Shown here: positions 8,941 to 17,329 of the stretch, one piece after another | How the letters are laid out: each line of letters begins with the position of its first letter | Position numbering within the stretch: the stretch's first letter is position 1 | DNA from: Bryobacterales bacterium | GTDB lineage: Bacteria > Acidobacteriota > Terriglobia > Bryobacterales > Bryobacteraceae | Reading direction: 5' to 3' | Assembly (NCBI GenBank): GCA_016713735.1 | Contig: JADJOP010000015.1 | Coordinates: 144,625 to 208,624 of the forward strand | DNA length: 64,000 nt | Notes under the pieces: model-generated | What the model saw: the letters and a program-made list of their open reading frames with translations, nothing else | What the model was told of the DNA's origin: nothing | Databases searched by the model: none | Translations under genes and position numbers: made by a program

Positions 8941-10974
8941 ATGTCCTACCGCCTGGCCATCGACTATAAACCGCGCGGCGACCAGGGCTCGGCCATCACC
9001 CAGCTCACGCGAGGCCTCGCCGACGGCGAACAACACCAGGTTCTGCTCGGCGTCACCGGCTCCGGCAAAACGTTCACCATGGCCAAGGTGATCGAGATCA
9101 CCTCGCGCCCCGCCCTCATCCTGGCCCACAACAAAACGCTCGCCGCCCAGCTCTTCCACGAGTTCAAGAGTTTCTTCCCCCACAACGCCGTCGAGTATTT
9201 CGTCTCCTACTACGACTACTACCAGCCGGAAGCCTACATTCCCTCCTCCGATACCTACATCGAGAAGGAATCCACCATCAACGACGAACTCGACAAGCTC
9301 CGTCTCTCGGCCACGCGTTCGCTCTTTGAACGCCGCGATTGCGTCATCATCGCCAGCGTCTCCTGCATCTACGGCCTGGGCTCGCCGGAAGCCTACTACG
9401 GCATGCTGCTCATGCTCGAAAAGGGCCAGCAGATTTCCCGCCAGCAGATTCTCTCCAAGCTCGTCGAGATCCTCTATGCGCGGTCGGACTCTAACTTCGA
9501 GCGCGGCGCCTTCCGCGTCCGCGGCGACGTCATTGAGGTCTACCCGACCTACGACGACTACGCCTTCCGCATTGAGCTGTGGGGCGATGAGGTCGAATCG
9601 CTCGCCCAGTTCGATCCCCTCACCGGGCAGATCCGCCAAACCTACCAGCGCCTGCCCATCTATCCCAAGTCGCACTACGTGATGACGCCGCAATCGCGCG
9701 TCGATGCCGTCACCTCCATCCGCAACGAGCTGCAGTGGTGGTCGGCTGAGCTCTACAAACAGAACAAGCACGTCGAGGCGCAGCGCCTCCACCAGCGCAC
9801 CATGTTTGACCTGGAGATGATCAAGGAGGTCGGCTACTGCCATGGCATCGAGAACTACTCGCGCCACTTCACCAGCCGACTCCCCGGCGAAGCGCCGCCC
9901 ACGCTGCTTGACTATCTGCCCAGCGACGCCCTCGTCTTCATCGACGAATCCCACCAGACCATCCCCCAACTCCAGGGCATGTTTCACGGCGACCGCTCGC
10001 GCAAGGAAAATCTTGTCGCCCACGGCTTCCGCCTGCCCTCGGCGCTCGACAACCGCCCGCTTACCTTCGAGGAGTTTGAGAACCGCGTCCACCAGCTCGT
10101 CTATGTCTCGGCCACCCCCGGGCCGTATGAACTCACCAAGTCCGGCGGTGTCGTTGTCGAACAAGTCATCCGCCCCACCGGACTCATCGACCCCATCGTC
10201 GAGGTGCGCCCCATTCGTGGCCAGGTGGACGATCTGCTGAAGGAGATCCGCGCCCGCACCGAGGCCAATGAGCGTGTGCTCGTCACCACGCTCACCAAAC
10301 GCATGTCCGAGGATTTGGCGCAATATTACTCCGAGGCCGCCGTCCGCTGTACCTATCTCCATTACGAAATTTCCACCCTCGACCGCATCAAAATATTGCG
10401 CGATTTACGCCGCGGCGACATAGACGTACTGATCGGCGTCAACTTACTCCGCGAAGGCCTCGACCTGCCTGAAGTCTCCCTGGTGGCCATCCTCGATGCC
10501 GACAAGGAAGGCTTCCTGCGCTCGGTCGGCTCGCTCATTCAAACCATCGGCCGGGCCGCCCGCAACGTCAACGGGCGCGCCATCTTATATGCCGATGTGA
10601 TGACGGAATCCATGCGCCGGGCGCTGGATGAAACCGGCCGCCGCCGCGCCATTCAGTCCGCCTATAACGAAGAGCATGGCATTACTCCGCAAACGATTAT
10701 CAAGCCAATTGACATGCAATTAGTCGCCGTTGCCGAAGCTGATTACGTCACCGTTCCTCTAGACGAACCGGAGGCGGAGCCCCATACTATGTCTGAGGAG
10801 GAACGGGCACATTGGCTGGCGCAATTGGAGCTGCAAATGAGGGAGGCCGCAAAGAAATTTGAATTCGAAAAGGCCGCGCAGCTCCGCGACCGGTTGCAAC
10901 AGCTCAAGTCCCGCTTCATCAATGAAGGAATCCATGAGCCTGGCTCTCCTGACAGCCGGGTCCATCACTCATAG
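8941..10974 (+). CDS. uvrB: Excinuclease ABC subunit B
   Basis: 677 residues, the usual length of UvrB. It has Walker A GVTGSGKT, the beta-hairpin and DNA-threading region (YFVSYYDYYQPEAYIPSSDT), helicase box DESHQ, motif V/VI (GVNLLREGLDLPEV and QTIGRAARNVNGRA) and a C-terminal UVR coiled-coil (KKFEFEKAAQLRDRLQQLK) that binds UvrC. With UvrA and UvrC it carries out nucleotide excision repair in the cytoplasm: damage verification, then handover to UvrC. I chose ATG 8941 because homologues start about this far before Walker A and a TACACT box lies 6 nt upstream. Its 3' end overlaps the next gene by 41 bp. Confidence 0.98.
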   Translation: MSYRLAIDYKPRGDQGSAITQLTRGLADGEQHQVLLGVTGSGKTFTMAKVIEITSRPALILAHNKTLAAQLFHEFKSFFPHNAVEYFVSYYDYYQPEAYIPSSDTYIEKESTINDELDKLRLSATRSLFERRDCVIIASVSCIYGLGSPEAYYGMLLMLEKGQQISRQQILSKLVEILYARSDSNFERGAFRVRGDVIEVYPTYDDYAFRIELWGDEVESLAQFDPLTGQIRQTYQRLPIYPKSHYVMTPQSRVDAVTSIRNELQWWSAELYKQNKHVEAQRLHQRTMFDLEMIKEVGYCHGIENYSRHFTSRLPGEAPPTLLDYLPSDALVFIDESHQTIPQLQGMFHGDRSRKENLVAHGFRLPSALDNRPLTFEEFENRVHQLVYVSATPGPYELTKSGGVVVEQVIRPTGLIDPIVEVRPIRGQVDDLLKEIRARTEANERVLVTTLTKRMSEDLAQYYSEAAVRCTYLHYEISTLDRIKILRDLRRGDIDVLIGVNLLREGLDLPEVSLVAILDADKEGFLRSVGSLIQTIGRAARNVNGRAILYADVMTESMRRALDETGRRRAIQSAYNEEHGITPQTIIKPIDMQLVAVAEADYVTVPLDEPEAEPHTMSEEERAHWLAQLELQMREAAKKFEFEKAAQLRDRLQQLKSRFINEGIHEPGSPDSRVHHS

Positions 10975-11761
10975 TCCGGTTTCGCGGTTCCCTGAAATCG
11001 TGAAGCTCATCGGTCCAGTGAAGGCGCCGACCTATCGCGAGGCCAGCCGCGCAGTGAATGCGCTCAAAGGAGGAGTGGCTGTTCGTTCGGTGGCGGATAT
11101 TCCCGCCGCCACACTGTTTCTTGTCTGCGCCCCGCAGCGGCGTGTTCCCCACCTCGTCCGCGATATGGTCGATGCCGTGGCGGACTGGCGCGGGCGCGAT
11201 GTCGTGCTGTGCAGTGATTCGCTCGACAGCCGCGACCTGGAAACGCTCGCTCGGCGCGGCGCGCGCACGGCCTCCGTCCTGCCGCTCGATTGGTTTGAGA
11301 AACCCCATTTCCTGGTCGAAGGCGACCCGCGCGCCGTCCAGCGCACACGCAAGGTGTTGGAGTCCACGCGGGGCAGAGTGCTGGAAATCGAAACCCGCGG
11401 CACACCGTTCTATACAGCCGCCGCCGACTTGGCCAGCCTCATTCTGCTGCCTCTGCTGGAAGCGGCCACGGCCTCTCTCCGCGATGCCGGCATCCCCCAT
11501 CCGCTCGCCCACAAGATGGTCGACCGCATGGTGGCCCGCTCCCTGCGCAACTTCGGAAAAAGCGGCTCCAAGACGTGGCGCCCCCCCACCGCGCACACGA
11601 CTCACGCCCGGCTCGACCGCCAGTTGGAGGACGCCAGCGGGCACAACAACAGGCTCTCTGACTACCGCGACCGCGACGCCGCCGCTCGACGCCTCGCGCG
11701 AACCGCTACAAGGCCGCCAACTCGCGAACCGCGCCAACGCCTGACCGCGCCAACGCCGTAG
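10934..11761 (+). CDS. Divergent Rossmann-like / DUF2520 protein
   Basis: About 275 residues. The middle resembles DUF2520-type NAD(P)-binding proteins: a strand ending TLFLVCAPQRRV, a segment like the family's HPLQTF motif but written LPLDWF, FLVEGD, and the helical part YTAAADLASLILLPLLEAA followed by RDAGI. The canonical N-terminal GxGxxG is not obvious (LLTAGSITHSP instead), so dinucleotide binding is doubtful. The C-terminal 60 residues are Arg/Thr-rich low complexity. ATG 10934 has AAGGA just upstream; ATG 10922 is possible. The gene overlaps uvrB and ends 6 bp before the convergent flavocytochrome gene. Confidence 0.55.
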   Translation: MSLALLTAGSITHSPVSRFPEIVKLIGPVKAPTYREASRAVNALKGGVAVRSVADIPAATLFLVCAPQRRVPHLVRDMVDAVADWRGRDVVLCSDSLDSRDLETLARRGARTASVLPLDWFEKPHFLVEGDPRAVQRTRKVLESTRGRVLEIETRGTPFYTAAADLASLILLPLLEAATASLRDAGIPHPLAHKMVDRMVARSLRNFGKSGSKTWRPPTAHTTHARLDRQLEDASGHNNRLSDYRDRDAAARRLARTATRPPTREPRQRLTAPTP

Positions 11762-11767
11762 CGGCGC

Positions 11768-13546
11768 CTACTCCCTCACGAGGTGGCAGCCCACGCAGGT
11801 GTCGATCTGGGCCATGCGGTCGATGCGGTGCGCCCCCGCGCGATACGGCGCCATCTCGGCGTGGCAGGCCTTGCAGTCGGTGCCGCGCCCAGCCACCACC
11901 GTGTGCAACTTTTCAAAATGCCAGTAGCCCGGCCGCTTGCGCGCCGTCAGCCGCGACATGGCGTGGCATTGCGTGCACTCCGCGCTCAACCCTTTGCCCG
12001 CCTCGCCCGCCGCGCTCTGCGTCGCTTGCGCCGCGGCCCGAGCCGCCGGCTTCACTGACGCCGCCAGGTGCGCCGCCGCCATGTGCCCCTGCACAATTGC
12101 CGGCCCCAGAAACGTACCCTCCAGCGCCGCGCGCCCGTTGATGCCCCCCTCGCCTGTCGTTTCGCCCACCGCATACAACCCGGCCACGGGCTTGCCCGCC
12201 TGGTTCAACACCCGTCCCTCGAGATCCACCGCAATGCCGCCCATGCTCTTCCGCGTCAGCGGGTAGATCTGCATCAGGTGATACGGCCCGGTCTCGATCT
12301 TCGACAGCCGGAACGCCCCGCGCGGTCCCGGCGGGCTGCTCATCGCCCGCGCGAAGGCGGAGTCCGCGCCCGACGCCACCGCTTCATTCCAGAGCTTCAC
12401 ACTCGCCGCCACCGCGTCCGGCGGCAACCCCGCGCTGCGCGCTGTTTCCTCCAGCGTCGCCGCCGTCTTCACGATCACCGCGTTGTCCACCACCTCCGCG
12501 CGCACCTTCTTGCGGTCCTGCCAGTCAGGCCCCACCACAAACACCGCGTTCGCCGCGGCCTCGTCAAACAGCATCCAGTAGGTTCCGCCGGGCTGCGACA
12601 CCACGGCCCGGATCGACTCCACCGTCGCGCTCATCTCGTTCACAAAGCGCTTGCCGCCGGCGTTCAGCCAGATCGCCCCCGGAATGGTCACATACAACCC
12701 GCGCCCTTCGGCCATGTGCGCCGGGTCCGGCATGCCGCGCGAATAGATCCACTGGTGATCCATCTTCGTCAAGGCTCCGCCCACGCTTTCGGCCAGCGCC
12801 AGCCCCGAGCCTTTCGAATTCACGCCCGATCCCAGCATCACTTTGGGCGGCGCCTCGCCGAGATGCTTCGGCCAGTGCTTCCTCACCAGCTCGATGTTGC
12901 TCTCATAACCGCCCGTCGCCAACACCACGGCCTGCCCCGTCAACGCCGCCGGCTTCGCCGTCCGCAGGTTGGTTCCCTTCACGCCCACCACGCGGCCGGC
13001 TTTCGTCTCCAGCCCCGTCACCTGGAAGTTCCAGTGGAACTCCACGCCCTTGCGCAGACACTCGCGGTAGATGGGCGCCACCAGCCCGTAGCCTAATTTC
13101 GGATTGCTGTGGAAGCGGTTGGCCGAATTGCCTGTCTTGCCGATGCCGCCCGAGCTGACGCCGGTGAACTTCACGCCCAGCCCGGTCAGCCAGTCGTAGA
13201 TCAACTCCTTCGAGCGCTCCACATACAGCTTCACCATCGCTTCGTTGGCGTCCTGCCCCTGGCGCAGGAAGTCCTGGTAGGCCAACTGCGGCGAATCCTC
13301 GATGCCCTTCTCTTTTTGCAGCGGCGTACCTACAATGCACAGCCCGCCGCTCGACATCACGGCGTGCCCGCCGAACACCGAAGCCATGTCCACCACGCCC
13401 ACGCGCAGGCCCTGCTCGCTGGCCCGCAGCGCCGTGGTCAGCCCGCCAATGCCCGCACCCACGACGACCACATCCACGTCGGCGGCGGCCACTGGCGGTT
13501 CTAAACTGCACAAAACAGTCAGGAAAACGAACGCGGTTGCCCTCAT
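11768..13546 (-). CDS. Flavocytochrome c: FAD oxidoreductase with C-terminal trihaem tail
   Basis: 592 residues. A signal peptide (VFLTVLCSLEPPVAAAD) precedes the FAD dinucleotide-binding motif VVVVGAGIGGLTTALRA and a fumarate-reductase/ketosteroid-dehydrogenase-like fold (TGNSANRFHSNP, VVLATGGYESN, GLYAVGETTGEGGINGRAAL). The last 90 residues carry three CXXCH motifs, CTQCH, CKACH and CVGCH, after an Ala-rich linker. This is a periplasmic flavoenzyme with its own haem relay. In the best-known flavocytochromes (Shewanella fumarate reductase) the haem domain is N-terminal; here it is C-terminal. The electron acceptor or substrate is unknown. The nearest upstream gene, at 13693, is the CDGSH protein. 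Confidence 0.85.
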   Translation of the reverse strand: MRATAFVFLTVLCSLEPPVAAADVDVVVVGAGIGGLTTALRASEQGLRVGVVDMASVFGGHAVMSSGGLCIVGTPLQKEKGIEDSPQLAYQDFLRQGQDANEAMVKLYVERSKELIYDWLTGLGVKFTGVSSGGIGKTGNSANRFHSNPKLGYGLVAPIYRECLRKGVEFHWNFQVTGLETKAGRVVGVKGTNLRTAKPAALTGQAVVLATGGYESNIELVRKHWPKHLGEAPPKVMLGSGVNSKGSGLALAESVGGALTKMDHQWIYSRGMPDPAHMAEGRGLYVTIPGAIWLNAGGKRFVNEMSATVESIRAVVSQPGGTYWMLFDEAAANAVFVVGPDWQDRKKVRAEVVDNAVIVKTAATLEETARSAGLPPDAVAASVKLWNEAVASGADSAFARAMSSPPGPRGAFRLSKIETGPYHLMQIYPLTRKSMGGIAVDLEGRVLNQAGKPVAGLYAVGETTGEGGINGRAALEGTFLGPAIVQGHMAAAHLAASVKPAARAAAQATQSAAGEAGKGLSAECTQCHAMSRLTARKRPGYWHFEKLHTVVAGRGTDCKACHAEMAPYRAGAHRIDRMAQIDTCVGCHLVRE

Positions 13547-13692
13547 GTCAGCCCCATACTCTATCTCAAGTTGGCGCGTCCAGAGAGCCCCGCGGTGCTC
13601 GGCCTATCGGCTCCCCTGTGCAGGGCAAGCCCGCGTCGCGGTGTCTTCACCACCGCGGGAGGGGAAACGGATTGACCGGCCGGAAACCAGGC

Positions 13693-13926
13693 TTAGACCT
13701 TCGGCTTCGGCGGCGGCAGGTCGCGCGCCTCGCACATGCTGCTGAACCCCTGCCGCGCATGCGAGCCATCGCAAAACGGTTTGTTCTCCGACAACCCGCA
13801 GCGGCACAGCCCCAACACCGTGCGGCCGGCCAGCCCAAACTCGCGCCCCTGCGCGTCAACCAGCGTGAAATCGCCTTCAATCTTCAGCGACCCGTTGTTG
13901 TTCACCGTTATCTTGGTAGAAGCCAT
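13693..13926 (-). CDS. CDGSH iron-sulfur domain protein
   Basis: 77 residues ending in a perfect CDGSH signature, CRCGLSENKPFCDGSH, whose three Cys and one His bind a redox-active [2Fe-2S] cluster. The N-terminal half (ITVNNNGSLKIEGDF) is the usual small beta segment. It is a small soluble protein with no signal peptide; roles in iron-sulfur or redox homeostasis are proposed for the family. ATG 13926 is chosen because TACCAT lies 7 nt upstream on the same strand and the longer frame would be nonsense. The start codon interlocks with the divergent gene's ATG at 13925. Confidence 0.9.
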   Translation of the reverse strand: MASTKITVNNNGSLKIEGDFTLVDAQGREFGLAGRTVLGLCRCGLSENKPFCDGSHARQGFSSMCEARDLPPPKPKV

Positions 13927-15196
13927 GTTTCGGATGGTAGCATTCTGGGCCTCAGCGCTTGCCGTCGTCAGCCCGCTCCTCGCCCAGGACTCCTCCTCCC
14001 CGCTGCCCGAGCACCTCATCCTGCTTTCCCGCGCCAAACAGCACATGCGCCAGGTGCTCGTCCGCCAGCCCAACTACACCTGCCAGATGAGCATCGAGCG
14101 CTCCCGCCGCCGCAACCCGCGCCGCGGCTTTGAACTCGTCGACCAGCTCCGCCTCGAGGTCGCTCTCATCGATGGCAAGGAGATCTTCTCCTGGCCCGGC
14201 GCGCGCAAATTCGACGACCGCGAACTGCGCGACATGGTCGGCGGCACCTCCTCCACCGGCAGCTTCGCCCTCCACGCCCGCGCCGTCTTTTTCGGCAACG
14301 TGCCGCGCTTCACTTACCTCGGCCCGCGCCCATCGGAAAGCGGAGGCCTCACCCACCACTGGCGCTTCGATGTGCCGCAAAACCTCAGCGGCTACATGCT
14401 CCGCGTGGCCGACCGCACCGGCGGCGCCCAACAGGCCGTCGTCGGCTATCACGGCGAGTTTGCCATCGATGCCGCCACGCTCGACCTGGTGAGCCTCTCC
14501 TACGCCGCCGAAGAGATCCCGCCGCACCTGGAAATTCAATCCACCTCCGACACCATCACCTACGAGCGCATCGCCATCGGCCCCGAACGCTTCCTCCTGC
14601 CCACCTCCTCTGACCTCGTCATCACCGACACCGAAGGCACGGCCAACCGCAATCGCACCCGCTTCCACAACTGCCGCCAATATGCCGGCGAATCCACGCT
14701 GATCTTTGACGAGCCTCCCGCCGAAGGCGCGCCGCCCCCCACAGCCCCCGTCCCCATCCCCGCGCTCCCGGCCGGGCTGTCGCTCGAAGGCGGGCTCGAC
14801 GAGAAGGCCGCGCATCCCGTCGTTGTCGGCAGCCCCATCCGCATCACGCTTACCAAGGCCGCCCGCATGAAGGGACACACCTACCTGCCCAAGGGAGCCG
14901 TCATCCACGGCCGCCTTCTGCGCAGCGGCACGCTGCCCGCCCGCTCGCCGCTTACCTTTTACACGCTCGTCTTCGAACAGATCGAATCCGGCGGTGTCTT
15001 TGCCGAAGCCCCCATCCGCCTCGACGATGTTCTCCCGCCGCAAATGGGAACCACCCGCCAGATGCTGCTCGACTTCGAACCCGGCGAACGCACGCCCCTC
15101 CCCGGCCATTTCACCATCGGCATCACCGGCAACCGCCCCGAGCTTCGCAAGGGGCTCCGCCTGATGCTCTCCATCGCCTCGCCGGCGAAGCCGTAA
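13925..15196 (+). CDS. Secreted protein of unknown function
   Basis: About 423 residues with a signal peptide (MVAFWASALAVVSPLLAQ). After a short helical segment with QPNYTCQMSIERSRRR, the protein looks beta-rich: repeated strand-like stretches, a Pro-rich hinge (PPAEGAPPPTAPVPIPALP) and a C-terminal domain with VVVGSPIRITLTKAARMKG and HTYLPKGAVIHGRLL. I do not recognise a named family; the C-terminal part resembles secreted beta-barrel domains in other acidobacterial proteins. The start may be ATG 13925 or 13934. It is head to head with the CDGSH gene, start codons overlapping by 2 nt. Confidence 0.7.
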   Translation: MFRMVAFWASALAVVSPLLAQDSSSPLPEHLILLSRAKQHMRQVLVRQPNYTCQMSIERSRRRNPRRGFELVDQLRLEVALIDGKEIFSWPGARKFDDRELRDMVGGTSSTGSFALHARAVFFGNVPRFTYLGPRPSESGGLTHHWRFDVPQNLSGYMLRVADRTGGAQQAVVGYHGEFAIDAATLDLVSLSYAAEEIPPHLEIQSTSDTITYERIAIGPERFLLPTSSDLVITDTEGTANRNRTRFHNCRQYAGESTLIFDEPPAEGAPPPTAPVPIPALPAGLSLEGGLDEKAAHPVVVGSPIRITLTKAARMKGHTYLPKGAVIHGRLLRSGTLPARSPLTFYTLVFEQIESGGVFAEAPIRLDDVLPPQMGTTRQMLLDFEPGERTPLPGHFTIGITGNRPELRKGLRLMLSIASPAKP

Positions 15197-15217
15197 ATCA
15201 ACGGGCAGGGACACAAC

Positions 15218-15250
15218 GGGCAGGCGGCGCCCACAGACGGCCGCCTGCCC
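15218..15250. terminator. Bidirectional hairpin between convergent genes
   Basis: GGGCAGGCGGC (15218-15228) pairs perfectly with GCCGCCTGCCC (15240-15250), giving an 11-bp GC-rich stem and 11-nt loop between the convergent ends of the secreted protein and the serine hydrolase. No U-tract follows on either side, so it may be a weak or Rho-assisted terminator. Confidence 0.5.
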
Positions 15251-15265
15251 CCTCACTTGGCCGCT

Positions 15266-17200
15266 CTACTCCACGAAGAGACCGGCCGCGGGCGAGACCC
15301 CCTCACCCACTGTCACCACAACCTGCGCCGCTCCAGGCGCGACGCCTTGTGGAATCTCGATGTTCACCTGCGCCAGCCCCTGCACCAGTCCCGGTGCGCC
15401 GCCGGCATAGAGCACCCGCGCCGCGGCGCCGTTCACAGTGGCCGTCACCGTCTGCCGCAACCGCGCCACGCCTTGCTGCGCCGAACCATCGGCCATCGTT
15501 CCCTCCAGCGCACCGCCTCCGGTCAGAAACAGCGCCACCGCCGACCCGCGGCGCGCCCCCGCGTTGGGGCCATTCAGCCGGCCATCCTGATTCAACGCCA
15601 GGGCGCGGCCAGCCGCCGCATACAACCCCGGTTTGGCGGCCACCACCGGCAGCACCACCGGACTCGCCCAGGCTCCGTTGCGCTCCACCGTAATCCGCAC
15701 CTCGCGCTTGCCCGCCAGATCAAACGGCGCGATGACGTTGACCTGCCCCTCCTGCACGTAGAGCAGACTCCCCGCCACGCCGTCAAACCACACGCGCGTC
15801 CCGCTTTGCTCGCTGCCGAACCGCCCCTGCGCGAAGGCCACGGCCTCACCGCGCGCCGGGCCCAGGTTGCCGCCGTAGAGGCTGAGGATTTCACCTGGCG
15901 CCACCGCACCGCCCCGGCCCGAAGCCGAGCTGACCATCGCCGCTGCACTGGCAGAAGGCGCAGCCGCGCCTGTGAACAAGGCAAACTGATCGCCCGCCGG
16001 CCACTGCCGCAACTCGCTCAGCGTCTGGCCAAACAGAATGAGCACCTCCTCCTCCAACTGGCCGAACTTCGCCGCATCTGCGTCGGAAAACCCCTTGTTC
16101 GTGACCAGCGCAAACGTCCACCCGCCCATGCTGCGCGCGAAGATTCCATAATTGCTGTTGCTCAACGCCCCGTTGTGCGAAAGCGCCTGGCTGCTGCCGG
16201 AAGTGGTCACGTCGATGCCCATCGCATACCAGGCCGCTCCCGCCGGCACCGCAGCCGGCCGCGCCGTCCACTGGCGGTACGATTCGGCCTGCAAAAAGCT
16301 CCCCCCGTCTGATCCGTCGGCCGCCGCCACGATGCGCAGCAACTCCGCCGGCGTGGCCAGCCAGCCGCCATGCGCATCCATGTTCTCGATCGACCACGCG
16401 CCGTAGGCTTCCGGCACCGGCGTTGGCTTCTCCGAAAAAATCGACAACGCCAGGTCGTTTCCGCTGCCGTAGTAGCGCGCCTCGCCGGGAGCGCTCGCCA
16501 GCGTCCGCGCGGTCTGCATGCGCGTGATGCCCAGCGGCAGCAGCAATGTCCGCCTCACGGCCTCGCCATAGGGCAGGCTGGTCACTTTTTCGATCACCCG
16601 GCCCGCCACCGCATAGCCGAAGTTCGAGTACACCTGCTTCGTCCCCGGCGCGAAATCCAACGGCTGTTGCAGCCAGAAAGCGAGGATCGCCTCCAGCGGC
16701 GGCGGAAACGGCCCGCCCAGCCCCGCCAGCGTGGCGTAGTCGACAAACATCGGGTCGCCCGAGGCCGTCAGGTCCCATCCGGCCGTATGCTGCAGCAGTT
16801 GCCGCACCGTGATCGATGCCATCCGCGGGTCGCCCAGCAGCGGCGCGAATTCAGGCAGAATCGTGAACACCTTGTCGTCCAGGCTCAGCTTGCCTGCTTC
16901 CTGCAGCTTCAACAGCGTCAGCGCCGTCACCGGTTTCGACATGCTGGCGATCCGGAACGGCGTCCGCGGCTGCACGGCCCGCTTCGTCTCCCGGTCGGCT
17001 TCGCCGAAGCCCCGCGCGTACACCAGCCGTCCGCGGTAGCTCACCGCCGCCGAAACTCCCGGCAACTCCCACTTCCGCATCGCGGCTTCGATCCGCCGGT
17101 CCAATTCGGCCAGTTCCGGCACGGCGGCCCCGGTTTGGGCCCGCGCCGGCATCGTCAACGCCGCCAGCAGGGCGGCTGCGCACATCCATCGATTCCTCAT
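15266..17200 (-). CDS. Secreted serine hydrolase (class C beta-lactamase fold) with Solibacter C-terminal domain
   Basis: 644 residues. A signal peptide (AAALLAALTMPARAQ) precedes a class C beta-lactamase/DD-peptidase fold with SMSK (Ser86-Lys89), YSNFGY (YxN) and a C-terminal SHNGAL (HxG in place of KTG). After residue about 400 comes a second module typical of Solibacter proteins: LSLYGGNLGP, LLYVQEGQVNVIAPFDLAG, AVALFLTGGG and VLYAGGAPGLVQGLAQVNIE. The first module is probably an esterase or peptidase active outside the cytoplasm; the second is probably for surface or substrate association, with no known biochemistry. GGAG lies just upstream of ATG 17200. It is divergent from the kinase at 17330. 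Confidence 0.88.
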   Translation of the reverse strand: MRNRWMCAAALLAALTMPARAQTGAAVPELAELDRRIEAAMRKWELPGVSAAVSYRGRLVYARGFGEADRETKRAVQPRTPFRIASMSKPVTALTLLKLQEAGKLSLDDKVFTILPEFAPLLGDPRMASITVRQLLQHTAGWDLTASGDPMFVDYATLAGLGGPFPPPLEAILAFWLQQPLDFAPGTKQVYSNFGYAVAGRVIEKVTSLPYGEAVRRTLLLPLGITRMQTARTLASAPGEARYYGSGNDLALSIFSEKPTPVPEAYGAWSIENMDAHGGWLATPAELLRIVAAADGSDGGSFLQAESYRQWTARPAAVPAGAAWYAMGIDVTTSGSSQALSHNGALSNSNYGIFARSMGGWTFALVTNKGFSDADAAKFGQLEEEVLILFGQTLSELRQWPAGDQFALFTGAAAPSASAAAMVSSASGRGGAVAPGEILSLYGGNLGPARGEAVAFAQGRFGSEQSGTRVWFDGVAGSLLYVQEGQVNVIAPFDLAGKREVRITVERNGAWASPVVLPVVAAKPGLYAAAGRALALNQDGRLNGPNAGARRGSAVALFLTGGGALEGTMADGSAQQGVARLRQTVTATVNGAAARVLYAGGAPGLVQGLAQVNIEIPQGVAPGAAQVVVTVGEGVSPAAGLFVE

Positions 17201-17329
17201 GGTTGCTCCTTGCCCCCAGCATGCGCGCAGAGCCCGAGGCGCCGGAAGTGTGCTTTGTCATCTCCACCGGCCATGACAAATGACACTCGCCAGATCCGCC
17301 CCGGCACGCCAGAATGGGGGGAGATGAGC

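Noticed and set aside
8743..10362. Long minus-strand open frame opposite uvrB
   Set aside because: Gly/Val/Asp-rich translation without a motif, typical antisense of a GC-rich gene.
16370..17272. Long N-terminal extension of the 17.3-kb kinase
   Set aside because: It reads antisense through the serine hydrolase as His/Arg-rich nonsense; ATG 17330 has the proper ribosome binding site.
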